Assembly (NCBI GenBank): GCA_028688225.1
Contig: JAQTYQ010000003.1
Location: 186,001-250,000, forward strand
Reading direction: 5' to 3'
Length of the DNA stretch: 64,000 bases
Source: Opitutaceae bacterium
GTDB taxonomy: Bacteria > Verrucomicrobiota > Verrucomicrobiia > Opitutales > Opitutaceae
The notes under the pieces were generated by a model, which ran no database searches, had not been told where the DNA came from, and saw only the letters and a list, made by a program, of their open reading frames with translations. Below are positions 47,348 to 59,798 of the stretch, one piece after another. Position 1 is the first letter of the stretch. The number at the start of each line of letters is the position of its first letter. The translations under genes were made by a program, and so were the position numbers.

Positions 47348-47432
47348 AAGTGCACCACGCATCCCGCCCCGGCATTGTGGCGCAACTTCGCTCGCGATAT
47401 TCGTCCCCCTTAGTCTGAATCAGTGGTTCGAA

Positions 47433-48653
47433 ATGAATGCTCCCACCATCACCCGCACCAGCACGGCCGAACTCTACGACGCCTACGTCGTAAAAAATTA
47501 CGCGCGCCCGGCGCTGACGCTCGTGCGCGGCGACGGCTGCTCGGTTTGGGACGACCAGGGCCGCGAATATCTCGATTTCACGTCGGGCATCGGCGTCAGC
47601 GCGCTCGGCCACTGTCATCCGGTCTGGGTCGAGGCGGTGCGGCGCCAGGCCGGCGAGGTCGCCCACGTCAGCAACCTCTTCCGCAATCCGCAGCAAGGAG
47701 AGCTGGCGCGGCAGTTGGTGGCACGCGCCGGCCCGGGCCGGGTGTTCTTCTGCAACAGCGGCGCCGAGGCCAACGAGGCGCTCATCAAGCTCGCGCGGCT
47801 CCACGGAGTGCAAAAAGCCGGTGGCGAGGAGGGCCGCTGCTACAAGATCATCTGCGCCCAGAACGCCTTTCACGGCCGCACGTTCGGCGGCATGAGCGCC
47901 ACGCCGCAGGAAAAGATCCAGAAAGGCTTCGGGCCGTTGCTGCCCGGTTTCGCGTTTGGCAAGCTCAATGACCTTCCCAGTTTCGCCGGGCTCATCGACG
48001 ACCAGACCTGCGCGATCTTCATCGAGACCATCCAGGGCGAGAGCGGCATCAATCCGTGCACCGATGAGTTCCTCGTCGGACTGCGCCATTTGTGCGACCG
48101 GCACCGGTTGCTGCTGCTGATCGATGAGGTGCAGTGCGGCATCGGGCGCACCGGCAAATTCTTCGCCTTCGAGCATGCGGGCGTCCTGCCCGACGCCATC
48201 GGCATGGCCAAGGGCCTGGCCGGCGGATTTCCCATCGGGGCCGTTTGGATCCGCGAGAACGCGGCCGAGTATTTCCATCCCGGCTCGCACGGCACCACGT
48301 TCGGCGGCACGCCGCTGGCCTGCGCCGCGGCGCTGGCGGTGCTGCAGGTGATCGACCGGGAGAAGCTGCTGGAAAAAGTGACGGCCAACAGCAAGCCGTG
48401 GCTGCAGCAACTGGAGCAGCTCGCGCACGATTTTCCGCAACACCTCAAGGGCGTGCGCGGCCGGGGCTACATGGTCGGCCTGCAGATGACCAGTGATCAG
48501 GCGCCCTATCAGGCGGCGCTGCGCGAGGCCGGACTGCTGGCGCCTGGCGCCGGCAACAACGTCATCCGCCTCCTACCGCCGTTGATCGCCACGAGCGCGC
48601 ACCTGGACCGCTCGGTCGAGATCCTCCGCCGGGTCTTGCAGGCGAAAGGCTAA
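47433..48653 (+). CDS. argD: Acetylornithine aminotransferase
   Basis: A 406-residue class III aminotransferase of the ArgD type. LDFTSGIGVSALGHCHP, VFFCNSGAEANEALIKLAR, LLIDEVQCGIGRTGKFFAFE and the PLP-lysine block GMAKGLAGGFPIGAVW are all present, in correct order. It converts N-acetylglutamate semialdehyde to N-acetylornithine. Its 3' end overlaps the convergent metallopeptidase gene by 4 bp. Confidence 0.96.
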   Translation: MNAPTITRTSTAELYDAYVVKNYARPALTLVRGDGCSVWDDQGREYLDFTSGIGVSALGHCHPVWVEAVRRQAGEVAHVSNLFRNPQQGELARQLVARAGPGRVFFCNSGAEANEALIKLARLHGVQKAGGEEGRCYKIICAQNAFHGRTFGGMSATPQEKIQKGFGPLLPGFAFGKLNDLPSFAGLIDDQTCAIFIETIQGESGINPCTDEFLVGLRHLCDRHRLLLLIDEVQCGIGRTGKFFAFEHAGVLPDAIGMAKGLAGGFPIGAVWIRENAAEYFHPGSHGTTFGGTPLACAAALAVLQVIDREKLLEKVTANSKPWLQQLEQLAHDFPQHLKGVRGRGYMVGLQMTSDQAPYQAALREAGLLAPGAGNNVIRLLPPLIATSAHLDRSVEILRRVLQAKG

Positions 48654-49092
48654 CTGCCAGCGGCGTTTGACTCCAAACGCCGGAATGAACCGGCGCCGGC
48701 TGGCGGGCCGGACCTTTGCCGATCGATCCAGGGCCGGTCGAGGAGATCTTTTCGCTGCAATGACCGGGTTTCAAACAGCGCCAGGCAGCGGCGATGTTTG
48801 CCAGGCAGGTAAACCTTCAGTAGCGCCTGAAAGACCGGTCCGTGGTTGGCATGCCGCAGGTGCAGCAATTCATGGACGATCACATAATCCTGCGCACGGC
48901 GCGGCCAATCGAGCAAATCGCGCGCAAAACAAATCCGGCCCCGTGTGGAACAAGAAGCCCATTTTCGGCTCATGCGCATCACCACCACCTCTCGCGGCTG
49001 GGCGCGCAGCCGGCCTGACCAGTGGGCCACCCGGCGTTTGAAGATTTCCATTGGAGTGAACATCGGACAGGGCAGTTGTCTCTGCCGAGCAT

Positions 49093-49096
<4 letters not shown>
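48650..49096 (-). CDS. YgjP-like zinc metallopeptidase domain protein
   Basis: A 148-residue protein with a YgjP/DUF45-type zinc-metallopeptidase motif: HELLHLRHANHG (HExxH plus third His) near residue 77, preceded by RKWASCSTRGRICFA-like sequence that matches the SRWGSCS element of the family. It is the last gene of the restriction operon; its ATG overlaps the hsdR stop codon (ATGA), so it is translationally coupled. Genes of this family are often found next to type I restriction genes; its role there is unclear. Confidence 0.85.
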
Positions 49097-52116
<3,020 letters not shown>

Positions 52117-52486
52117 AGAATTTACAATCTCGCGTGGCTAAAATGCGTGGCTTCGACCCACCAAGATGGGAGCTTGATCCCCCGGACCATTGTGGTGATC
52201 TTGGCCTTGTCCCTGCCAGAGGCAGTGGAACCTACAGAGGCTTTCGCCGAGCCAGCGATGCGAATCGGCGATACCACTTTAAAGGTCCCACCCCGGTGAC
52301 AAGAGCCCATGGGGCTCTCCTCGCGAAAGCGAGGTAGCCGGCGTGGACGCTTTTCGAGGCTTGTGTGCAACTGTGCGATATGCGCGTCTTCTCGACGCAG
52401 GTAAGCGCAAGCGGTATACAGGCCCTCCACATAGACGGCAGCCCGCAAGGGTGAGATCCTGGAGCTTGGGACCTGCATCAATTTCA
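52117..52486. other. Intergenic region between dinD and hsdR without a gene
   Basis: A 370-bp gap in an otherwise tightly packed operon. It holds only low-quality open frames; the longest minus-strand frame (52122-52487) has poor composition and no recognisable motif. It may be residue of a deleted gene or an inserted sequence. Confidence 0.4.
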
Positions 52487-53341
52487 TTACTCCTTCTTTC
52501 CTTCCGGAAGTGGCGGCGTGGAGCCGGGGAGCTTCTTCTCCTCTGATTTCAAACGGCGCTCGACTTTCTTGAGATCTTCGGCGGCCGGCAGTGACTCAGG
52601 TGCAATTTTTCGGTCGGTCAGGATCTTCCGGACATCGGTGTTGTTCTTGACGTGTTCATGGGTGATCTGTGGCTCGCCCTTCAGGTCATGCTGCTGGATC
52701 TGGGTGTTGGTGATTTCGTTGGCAAAATCCTTCGCCTTGATGGTGATCGTGGGGAGGAAGTCGGCCAGTGGGCGGTTGTCCGGCACACCGAGTTTGTTTT
52801 TCATGTCTTCGGTCGTGCGGCCGCCGAACAGCGCCGCGTCGCCCTTACTGCGGATGCGGGCGAACCCCTGACCGTCAATGCCGCGTTCGTAGAGAATACC
52901 GGAGAGCTGCTTCTCCGAAAGCTTGAGCTTTTCACGCGCCTGCAATCGCTCCCATTCCCCCAATCTCTGCTCAATGACCTCGGCGCGGCGCGTCTGTACC
53001 GCGAAGTAGGTCATGGCAAAGGCGATCTCTGGCTTCTTGGAGTCGCCATTCTGGGCGACGAGGTAGGCCGCGTAGCGGGTGAGGGCGATGTCAACTACTT
53101 CACGCTGAGCACCTTTGGCGAGATCGATCATTTTGTTGGTCTCAACAAAATGATCCTCGGGGCGATGGCCGGAATTGGCGCAGGCAGTCTTGGCCTTATC
53201 CACGACCAGCAGGAAATTGCGCCACTCGGCATAGCCGAGTAGTTCTTGGAGTTCACGAGCGAACCAGAAAGCAATGCTGTCCTTTTCGTGAGCGCAGCCT
53301 TCGAAACGTTCGTGGAGTTGGGTGATGAGTTCCTTTTTCAT
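52487..53341 (-). CDS. dinD: DinD-like DNA damage-inducible protein
   Basis: A 284-residue DinD-family protein, close to the usual length of about 275. ELQELLGYAEWRNFLLVVDK (BRO/ANT-like N-terminal domain), HFVETNKMIDLAKGAQREV and YFAVQTRRAEVIEQRLGEWE are hallmark segments. E. coli DinD is SOS-induced and has been reported to act on RecA filaments; the same gene is often found inside type I restriction operons. Its ATG overlaps the stop of the chimeric hsdR'-hsdS' ORF (ATGA), so it was probably coupled to an hsdS before. Confidence 0.92.
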   Translation of the reverse strand: MKKELITQLHERFEGCAHEKDSIAFWFARELQELLGYAEWRNFLLVVDKAKTACANSGHRPEDHFVETNKMIDLAKGAQREVVDIALTRYAAYLVAQNGDSKKPEIAFAMTYFAVQTRRAEVIEQRLGEWERLQAREKLKLSEKQLSGILYERGIDGQGFARIRSKGDAALFGGRTTEDMKNKLGVPDNRPLADFLPTITIKAKDFANEITNTQIQQHDLKGEPQITHEHVKNNTDVRKILTDRKIAPESLPAAEDLKKVERRLKSEEKKLPGSTPPLPEGKKE

Positions 53342-53598
53342 GATTTGGATTCGACCATGGCCAGGTCGAGGCCGGTGACGCGGCGGCGGGCGGTGAGGAG
53401 GTCGCGCAGGAGCGTACGGAACAGCTCGCGCAGCAGCGTCTGCCGCGCCTCGTGGTGCGCCAGCTTCGCGTCGATCGTCGCCAGCAGCGCGGCGATTTCG
53501 CGCTGCTCGGCTCCCGACACCAAGTTCCAGCCTGCGATTACCGCACGGCGAGCGAGCGGGAGTTGCACGGTGGCGGCTTCAAGGGCGAGGGTGGACAT
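53338..53598 (-). pseudogene. Chimeric remnant: hsdR 5' end joined to hsdS 3' end
   Basis: An 86-residue ORF. Residues 1-30 (MSTLALEAATVQLPLARRAV onward) match the start of HsdR (MPALALEAATVQFPLARHAV); residues 31-86 ([40 protein letters not shown]) match the C-terminal tail of HsdS. The join lies at GCCGAG, a hexamer present at the corresponding points of both parent genes (53506-53511 on the plus strand). The C-terminal tail is complete and overlaps the dinD start by 4 bp. Confidence 0.85.
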
Positions 53599-53680
53599 GG
53601 TCAGATGGCACAAGCCAGTCTGCCGACCGCCGAGCTGGTCCGGTGGCAAGACAAAGACAAGGCCGGCTTGGCAAATTGCT

Positions 53681-54037
53681 TCACCATAGCCGGCCTTTAA
53701 ATGACTTGCACCGGTTCGCTTCCTTGCGGAGTCGCGCGGCAAGTTCTGTTGGGCGAATATACAGCACAAAACGGCCTTCGTTAGAAACCATTTTTCTTTT
53801 TATTCGTGCATAGAGGCCTGTGCTGGTCTTCCCCACACGAATGCGGCCGGTCCCGCCGGCACGCGGAGGCGAGGCCAATGTACTCCCGGTCGGCACCGGG
53901 GGTTCGAATCCCACCAGCACCCCATGTCTGCGCTTGATTTCCTGTCGGACTGCGCCGATAGTAGCGGCGGAATTGATCCCGGCCCGAACCGGCACCGGAT
54001 GGTGCACTTTCCGCGAGGATAGGGCCGGGTTCTTCAT
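53681..54037 (-). CDS. Hypothetical protein, possible
   Basis: A 118-residue basic ORF starting 2 bp after the DUF3800 stop codon in the same orientation. The second half (GRIRVGKTSTGLYARIKRKM, FVLYIRPTELAARLRKEANR) is protein-like; the middle (GVLVGFEPPVPTGSTLASPP) is translated from a tRNA-3'-end-like DNA stretch and looks less so. No family is recognised. It may be a real small gene or an accidental frame in a recombination scar. Confidence 0.4.
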   Translation of the reverse strand: MKNPALSSRKVHHPVPVRAGINSAATIGAVRQEIKRRHGVLVGFEPPVPTGSTLASPPRAGGTGRIRVGKTSTGLYARIKRKMVSNEGRFVLYIRPTELAARLRKEANRCKSFKGRLW

Positions 54038-54039
54038 TT

Positions 54040-54669
54040 TTAGCGGGGCCAGAATTGGACCGAGAATTCCCGGTGCCCTATGATCTGGCGATAAGCCTTG
54101 GAGTCAGGCTTGTCCGTGAAACTGCGGGCTACGGCTCCACAAACCACGTCAGCCATCTGCAACAGATGGTTGGCATGCGAGTTCTGCAGCTTGACCTTCT
54201 TGATGTGACAGATGCCGGCGCCGGCATCGTTGATGCGTTTCCGCAGGTAGGTGGAAAGTTCCTGACGAAACTTCCGGCTGCCGCTGCCATCAATGACCAC
54301 AATGGCGTTGGACAGGTGGGGCTTGGCGTTCTGGAAGACCAGATTGCATGTATATTTGTAAAACGAGTCGGGAAACTGAAAGCCTTTGCTGGTCAGTTTC
54401 GCCTTGTTCAGCACGATCGCGAAATAGAAAAACGAATAGGGCGCGACGGCTTCCAGAAATCTGCGCCGGTAATCCGGCCTCATCTTGTTGAAATGAAATT
54501 CCTCCTCATCGCGCCAGCCGAGTTCGCGCTTGAGGAGTCTGATACGCTGGTCGCATGCAGTGGCTTCCTCATGGTCTTCAAAGGCGAGCAGGGTGACCGT
54601 GAAAAAGGGTGTGGACATGCCCTCCACCTTCATTCCCGGACAACCCGATTCATCGATGAAGACAAGCAT
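54040..54669 (-). CDS. DUF3800 protein
   Basis: A 209-residue protein with the DUF3800 pattern: VFIDESGCPG at the very N-terminus (acidic active-site pair), IVVIDGSGSRKF in the middle and HANHLLQMADVVCGAVARSF near the end. The family has an RNase-H-like fold and is often found in mobile and defence regions; activity is not established. It starts 13 bp after hsdS on the same strand, hence part of the restriction operon. Confidence 0.88.
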   Translation of the reverse strand: MLVFIDESGCPGMKVEGMSTPFFTVTLLAFEDHEEATACDQRIRLLKRELGWRDEEEFHFNKMRPDYRRRFLEAVAPYSFFYFAIVLNKAKLTSKGFQFPDSFYKYTCNLVFQNAKPHLSNAIVVIDGSGSRKFRQELSTYLRKRINDAGAGICHIKKVKLQNSHANHLLQMADVVCGAVARSFTDKPDSKAYRQIIGHREFSVQFWPR

Positions 54670-54682
54670 GGCGAGATTCTAG

Positions 54683-55954
54683 TCAGCAGACGGACAGAAG
54701 CTCCTCCGGCACCCGGCGGCGGGCGGTGAGGAGGTCGCGCAGGAGCGTGCGGAACAGCTCGCGCAGGAGCTTCTGCCGCGCCTCATGGTGCGCCAGCTTT
54801 GCATCGATCGTCTGCAGCAGCCCGGCGATTTCGCGCTGCTCGGCTTCGTCCTTGGGCAACGGCACGGGATAGCTCTTGAGAAAGCTGCATGTCAGCGCGC
54901 CTTTCGTACTGCCTCCGCCCATCGCGACCTGTCGGAAGTGCGCGTAGCGCGTGTCGAGATACTGACGCACGAAATCGGGGACGACGTCGGGACGCTCCAT
55001 CGTCACGTAGGCCAAATGCTGGCTTATGCAGGTTTCGATGGCTACGCGGGCAACGTGTCCAAGTGTCTTTCCCTGGCCGGTGATGGCGATGATGAGACTG
55101 TTGCGCGGAACCTTCGGCAGATGGCATTCCACTGCGGCTTTTGGCGTCACGAACTCGGCCGCGTTCTCCACGACGCGATCATAAGCTTTGGCACTCGTGA
55201 GCCACGGGATCGTGCCGCCCGTCCAATAGCTGGGATCGGTGCGACGCGGAGTGGAACCGTTGCCGATGCGCCCAAAGTAACTCAGCGGCACGACGTTCCA
55301 GCTTTCGGGCACGGGGCCGATTTCGGTTTCTTTTTGCGGTTCGCCGCGCCTGCCCTCCGGAGCCCCGGCGTAGGAGGGCAGGCCGCGGGTGAAGAGCTGG
55401 CGCAGGGCGGCTTGCTTCAGTTCGCGTGTCACCCGGATCAGTTCGCCCTCCGTCTCCACCGCCGCCTGCACCTTCCCCAGCACCACCGCGATCTTCCGTT
55501 GCTCGTTGGGATCATTCGGGAGCCGTGATGAATATTGGCTGATCCAACTCCAAGACGTTCGCGGATACTGCTTGTCCGCACTGCTCTGGGCATAGGCGAT
55601 AAACTCGGATGAGTGCAGAATGGCCAAGATGAATTCCACCGGAATCTCCGGCTTAGGCCGCAGCACCAGAATCTCGGTCGAACAAACTCCATCGCTCGGC
55701 GCGACAACCGCCTTGTCGAGATAAGGACGCAGCTTTCCGTAGAGGACGTCCCCACAGACGAAGCGATACGAGTTGCTTTTGAAATCCGCCGGTGCCGCGG
55801 AGCGATTGAGGCGAAAAGCACCGCTCTCGACGTGCTCCAAGCCAACGTAGATCGGTGCGCCTGATTCCGAAGGAAGCGCGCCGTCGGTTACAAACGAGCA
55901 AAGATCGGAAAGCGTGGTGTCACGCCACTCGGAGGATGCAATGCGCGCACTCAT
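54683..55954 (-). CDS. hsdS: Type I restriction enzyme, specificity subunit
   Basis: A 423-residue HsdS with two target-recognition domains, each followed by a conserved helical spacer: first spacer at about residues 150-200 ([20 protein letters not shown]), second at about 360-420 ([20 protein letters not shown]). The TRDs recognise the two halves of a split DNA site and are variable; sequences such as [19 protein letters not shown] start TRD2. Its ATG overlaps the hsdM stop codon. Its 3' end is nearly duplicated in the chimeric ORF at 53338-53598. Confidence 0.95.
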   Translation of the reverse strand: MSARIASSEWRDTTLSDLCSFVTDGALPSESGAPIYVGLEHVESGAFRLNRSAAPADFKSNSYRFVCGDVLYGKLRPYLDKAVVAPSDGVCSTEILVLRPKPEIPVEFILAILHSSEFIAYAQSSADKQYPRTSWSWISQYSSRLPNDPNEQRKIAVVLGKVQAAVETEGELIRVTRELKQAALRQLFTRGLPSYAGAPEGRRGEPQKETEIGPVPESWNVVPLSYFGRIGNGSTPRRTDPSYWTGGTIPWLTSAKAYDRVVENAAEFVTPKAAVECHLPKVPRNSLIIAITGQGKTLGHVARVAIETCISQHLAYVTMERPDVVPDFVRQYLDTRYAHFRQVAMGGGSTKGALTCSFLKSYPVPLPKDEAEQREIAGLLQTIDAKLAHHEARQKLLRELFRTLLRDLLTARRRVPEELLSVC

Positions 55955-57783
55955 GCTTTCTGTGCGGCGAGCGCGGAAACGACCTTATTCATCTCCACGT
56001 CGAGGCGGTGTGCCTGTTTTTCCAGTTCGGAGAGTTCGTGAAGGATGACATCGAGTTCGCGTGCGCCAGCTTTATCGCCATTGGCTGCCACAAACCGGCT
56101 CGGGCTGAGATTGAAATCGTTGGCGGCAGCTTCGGCGGTGGTGATGACTTTCACGAAACCGGGCACATCGGCGCCGGCGTGGTAGGCGTCGGTGATCTTC
56201 CTGACGGCCTCCATCGGCAGGTAGTTTTTCGGCGAACCCTTCTTCGCCTCGCCGGCGGCGTTGACGAGGGTGATTTTACCGGCGCGGTCCTTGGGCTTGC
56301 CGCGGCGGAGGAAGACGATGATGCCGGGGGCGGTGGTGTTGTAGAAGAGGTTGTCGGGCAGGAGGACGACGCCGTCGATCAGGTCCTGCTCCACGAACCA
56401 GCGGCGGATGGCTCGCTCGCGGTCCTCATTCTTGCTGCCGGAGCCGCGGGAAACGGCGCCGGTGTCGAGCACCACGGCGGCGCGGCCGCCCTCGGCGAGA
56501 CTGGCGACGGTGTGCTGAAGCCAGGCCCAGTCGCCCTTGCCGGTGGTGGTGCCGCCCTGGCGCTCGAAGCGGTCGAAGGCGTCGTGCTCGAACACGTCGG
56601 GATCGAAGGCCTGGTTCCACATCGGGTTGGCGACGATGAGGGGAAACTGGCGCAGGCGCGTGCCGTCGGGCGTGCGGAACTTGGGGTTGCGCATCGAGTC
56701 GCCGCGCACGATCTCGGCCTGCAGGTCATGGATGATGACGTTCATCCAGGCGATGGCGTAGCTCGGGCCCTGGAGCTCCTGGCCATGGAGACGGAGAGGG
56801 AGTTTCTTGGCGGCGGGATCAAGCTTTTCGGCGACGAGTTGCAGCTTGATGAGCAGGCCGGCGGAGCCGCAGGCGTAGTCGTAGGCATCCTCGCGCGGGC
56901 GGGGTCGGAGGATCTCGGCCATGAGGAAGCCGACTTCAGTAGGCGTGAAGAACTCCCCCGCGCTCTGACCCGAGCCCTCGGCGAACTTGCGCAGGAGGTA
57001 TTCGTAGCAGCGGCCGAGAAAGTCGGGCTCGACGTCTTTCAGGCCGAGCCGGTAGCGGGGATTAGAAAGGGTCTCGATAACGCCGCGCAGGGCGGCGTCG
57101 CTGATCTCGCGCTCGCCGCCGGCGCCGGTGTGGTTGAAATCCACCTGGTCGATAATACCGATGAGCTGGGTGTTCTGGCGGGAGACGGCGCGACAGGCGG
57201 TGGTGATGTGTTCGCCGAGGGTGACGGGCTGCTTGCCCTCGGGCCAGGCGAAGGCCTCGCGGCCGGAGAGGAGGGGCCAGCGCGCCTCGGGCGGCAGGTA
57301 GAAACGGACGAGAGCGTGGTCGGCCTCGACGAGTTCGCGGGCGGTGGCGGCGTCGCCGTAGGTCTCGGTCAGCCGGGCGAGTTCGTCGTCAAAGACGTCG
57401 GAGAGACGTTTGAGGAAGACGAGGGGAAGGATGTAGTCCTTGAACTTGGGCGCATCTTTCTCACCCCGGATGGCGCAGGCGGCATCCCAGAGCATCTGCT
57501 CCATGGACTTGTTGCCGAGAACGGCGGAGCGCTGAAGGCCGCGGCGGGGTTTGGCGGCGGTCGAGTCGGAAGCGACCGCAGTCTGGCTGTCGGCTGTCGC
57601 TCCCAGCTCCTCGGCGAGCTTGGCGATCGCCTCGCGCTGGGCGCGCTGGGGCCGGGACTTGCCGCCCTCCCAACGGTTGACGGTGGCAAAGGAAACGCCA
57701 AGGCGGGCAGCCAATTGTTCCTGACTCCAGCTTTGGCGTTGGCGGATCGCAGAGAGGGTATTCGCTACGGAATCAGAAGACAT
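55951..57783 (-). CDS. hsdM: HTH-fused type I modification methyltransferase
   Basis: A 610-residue HsdM with an extra N-terminal Cro/CI-type helix-turn-helix (residues 1-58: [28 protein letters not shown]). The methyltransferase part has N-terminal helical HsdM_N ([19 protein letters not shown]), then SAM motif I in [12 protein letters not shown], and motif IV NPMW (NPPF/Y class). [18 protein letters not shown] is highly typical of HsdM. It methylates adenine in the target site together with HsdS. A perfect palindrome lies 4 bp upstream of the ATG, probably the site read by its own HTH. Confidence 0.95.
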   Translation of the reverse strand: MSSDSVANTLSAIRQRQSWSQEQLAARLGVSFATVNRWEGGKSRPQRAQREAIAKLAEELGATADSQTAVASDSTAAKPRRGLQRSAVLGNKSMEQMLWDAACAIRGEKDAPKFKDYILPLVFLKRLSDVFDDELARLTETYGDAATARELVEADHALVRFYLPPEARWPLLSGREAFAWPEGKQPVTLGEHITTACRAVSRQNTQLIGIIDQVDFNHTGAGGEREISDAALRGVIETLSNPRYRLGLKDVEPDFLGRCYEYLLRKFAEGSGQSAGEFFTPTEVGFLMAEILRPRPREDAYDYACGSAGLLIKLQLVAEKLDPAAKKLPLRLHGQELQGPSYAIAWMNVIIHDLQAEIVRGDSMRNPKFRTPDGTRLRQFPLIVANPMWNQAFDPDVFEHDAFDRFERQGGTTTGKGDWAWLQHTVASLAEGGRAAVVLDTGAVSRGSGSKNEDRERAIRRWFVEQDLIDGVVLLPDNLFYNTTAPGIIVFLRRGKPKDRAGKITLVNAAGEAKKGSPKNYLPMEAVRKITDAYHAGADVPGFVKVITTAEAAANDFNLSPSRFVAANGDKAGARELDVILHELSELEKQAHRLDVEMNKVVSALAAQKA

Positions 57784-57787
57784 TACG

Positions 57788-57811
57788 CCATATTTGTTAT
57801 ATCAAATATGG
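57788..57811 (-). promoter_or_regulatory. Operator-like palindrome before hsdM
   Basis: CCATATTTG (57788-57796) and CAAATATGG (57803-57811) form a perfect 9-bp inverted repeat with a 6-bp AT spacer, ending 4 bp upstream of the hsdM start. On the minus strand a TTGACA lies directly beside it and TATAAC lies within it, so it overlaps the probable promoter. It is the best candidate site for autoregulation by the HTH of HsdM. Confidence 0.65.
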
Positions 57812-57832
57812 CTTTGTCAAGATTGGAGTTTG

Positions 57833-57904
57833 CTAGCGGTACTCTTCGCTGGTGAGGGCGTTGATGATCTTGAAGTTCTCGAGGTGGTAGTTGGGATCGG
57901 CGCG
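57833..57904 (-). pseudogene. Displaced second copy of the rng 3' end
   Basis: 72 bp that encode [23 protein letters not shown] followed by TAG, homologous to the current rng C-terminus ([23 protein letters not shown], 57945-58016). The two copies differ at 19 of 72 bases (53 identical), mostly at third codon positions; the longest shared block is AAGATCATCAA. The displaced copy uses GC-ending codons like the rest of rng, whereas the current rng tail is AT-richer. This is a recombination or integration scar. Confidence 0.85.
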
Positions 57905-57944
57905 CCAGCCGTCGCTCTCCGAGCTATGGCTGGCAGGGAAGGCC

Positions 57945-59690
57945 TCACCGATACTCTTCATTCGTTACCGCATTGATGATCTTAAAATTCTCCACGTGAT
58001 AGTTCGGGTCGGCCCGAAAAGCCAACTTCACTCCATAGTTCGACTCCATGCGCACGAGCAGGTCGGCGTCCTCGCTCCGGAGACGATCGAGGATGCCGGG
58101 ATGGACGAGCACGCGCAGGGCGTACTCCTTGCCGTCGTTGCGGGCGTGGAGCCGGCGGACGATGGAGGAGAGCTTGCGCTGCAGCTCGACCGACATGGTC
58201 GTGGCGCTCTTGACGATGCCGCGGCCGTGGCAGTAGGGGCAGTTGGTGTAGAGGTTGGAGGCGAGCGATTCCTGCTGGCGCTGGCGGGTCATCTGCATGA
58301 TGCCGAGCAGCGAGATGGGCAGGATGTGCGTCTTGGCCTTGTCCTCGGCCATCGCGCGCACCATGGCGTCGTACACCTGGTTGCGGTGCCGGCGCTCCTT
58401 CATGTCGATGAAGTCGATGATGATGAGGCCGCCGATGTTGCGGAGGCGGATCTGGCGGGAAATCTCCTGCACCGCCTCGAGGTTGACCTGGAAGATGGTG
58501 TTCTTCTCCTCGCCGGACCGGGCCTTGTGCGAGCCGGTGTTGACGTCGATGGCGATCAGGGCCTCGGTCTCGTCGATCACGATCTCGCCGCCCGAGGGGA
58601 GGGTGACCCGGCGCTGGAAGGTCTGCTCGATCTGCCGCTCGATGTTGAAGCGCTCGAAGATCGGGATGCTGTCCTTGTAGTGGACGATCTTGGAGCGCGA
58701 GCGCTTGGAGATCTGGCCGACGTGCTCGAGCACGCGCTCGTGATCGCCCTGGTTGTCGATGAGCACGCGGTCGATCTCCTCGGTGAGAAAATCGCGCACG
58801 GTGCGTTCGACGATGTCGGGCTCCATGTAGAGGCAGAAGGGCGATTTCTCCGACTGCACCTTGCGCTGGATGTCCTCCCAGGTCTTGAGCAGCAGGTAGA
58901 GATCGCGGACGAAATACCGGGCCTTCTTGCCCTCGCCCGCGGTGCGGACGATGACGCCCATGCCCTCGGGGATGGTGAGCTCGTTGAGGAGTTGCTTGAG
59001 GCGCTGGCGCTCCTTGGAGTCCTCGATCTTGCGCGAGATGCCGCACTGGTCGGAATAGGGCATCAGCACGAGGTAGCGGCCGGGCAGCGCGAGGTTGGTG
59101 GTGGTGCGGGGGCCCTTGGTGCCGATCGGGCCCTTGGTCACCTGGATGACGATGTCGGTTCCCGGCGGGTAGAGGCCAGGGATGTCCTTGACGGTGGGCT
59201 CGGCGCTGCGCGGGGCGGCGCTCTTCTTGCGGTTGACGCGGACGACCTCGACGGACGAATCCGCGGCGGCCGGGAGCATGTCCCAGTAGTGGAGAAAGGC
59301 GTTCTTGTTGTAGCCGATGTCGACAAAGGCGGCCTTGAGGCCGGGGTCGAGGTTCTTGATCCGGCCCTTGAAGATCCCGCCGACCATGCGGTTGTCGGAC
59401 TCGCGCTCGATCTCGAACTTGTCGAGAATGCCGTCGACGAGCAGGGCGACCCGCTTCTCGAGCGGCTCGGAATTGATGATCAGTTCACGGAAATCCGCCT
59501 TTTCCTTTTGGAAGAGGCCGAGGATCTTCTGCAGGATCGGGCGCTGCTGGGAGCGTTCCCGGGCTTCGTGGCGCAGGGCGGAAGGGTTAACCGACTCGCG
59601 CGCCTTGTTGGCGGGCGGGCTGGCCAGTTCCTGGTCGTATTGATTGGAGACGTCCTGGGGCGGGACGTCGGAGGGGGACTGATTGCTCAT
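57945..59690 (-). CDS. rng: RNase E/G family ribonuclease
   Basis: A 581-residue RNase E/G. S1-like domain ([20 protein letters not shown]), 5'-sensor and RNase H-like regions, DNase-I-like catalytic domain with [14 protein letters not shown] and IIIDFIDM (catalytic Asp residues), and the Zn-link CPYCHGRG. Length suits RNase G or a short RNase E. It processes rRNA and mRNA. The N-terminal 60 residues are extra and charged. ATG 59690 was chosen; the frame above has Pro/Thr-rich leader sequence. Its last 24 codons look replaced by foreign DNA (see the displaced copy at 57833). Confidence 0.95.
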   Translation of the reverse strand: MSNQSPSDVPPQDVSNQYDQELASPPANKARESVNPSALRHEARERSQQRPILQKILGLFQKEKADFRELIINSEPLEKRVALLVDGILDKFEIERESDNRMVGGIFKGRIKNLDPGLKAAFVDIGYNKNAFLHYWDMLPAAADSSVEVVRVNRKKSAAPRSAEPTVKDIPGLYPPGTDIVIQVTKGPIGTKGPRTTTNLALPGRYLVLMPYSDQCGISRKIEDSKERQRLKQLLNELTIPEGMGVIVRTAGEGKKARYFVRDLYLLLKTWEDIQRKVQSEKSPFCLYMEPDIVERTVRDFLTEEIDRVLIDNQGDHERVLEHVGQISKRSRSKIVHYKDSIPIFERFNIERQIEQTFQRRVTLPSGGEIVIDETEALIAIDVNTGSHKARSGEEKNTIFQVNLEAVQEISRQIRLRNIGGLIIIDFIDMKERRHRNQVYDAMVRAMAEDKAKTHILPISLLGIMQMTRQRQQESLASNLYTNCPYCHGRGIVKSATTMSVELQRKLSSIVRRLHARNDGKEYALRVLVHPGILDRLRSEDADLLVRMESNYGVKLAFRADPNYHVENFKIINAVTNEEYR

Positions 59691-59798
59691 GGCGGGCGTT
59701 GTCGTCGTGGGTTGGGACGGCGCGCCTTTGGGCGGAGAGCGGTGCGCAGGAAATCCCGGCAAAGCGGTCGTTATCGGGTAAGGAGGGACACATGATCG

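Noticed and set aside
52122..52487. 121-codon minus-strand frame between dinD and hsdR
   Set aside because: Continuous and in operon orientation, but no hydrophobic or domain pattern, poor composition and no family resemblance.
53898..53924. tRNA 3'-end-like sequence (T-arm GGTTCGAATCC followed by CAGCACC and CCA-like bases)
   Set aside because: The T-stem has a mismatch, the distance to CCA is one base short, and no matching acceptor, D-arm or anticodon arm is found upstream. It may be a degraded attachment-site remnant beside the restriction island, but a tRNA gene is not supported.
55855..57855. 666-codon frame antisense to hsdM
   Set aside because: Antisense shadow of an HsdM with full family motifs; composition is Gly/Ala/Glu-rich without recognisable domain.
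57891..59795. 634-codon frame antisense to rng
   Set aside because: Antisense shadow of a clear RNase E/G gene.
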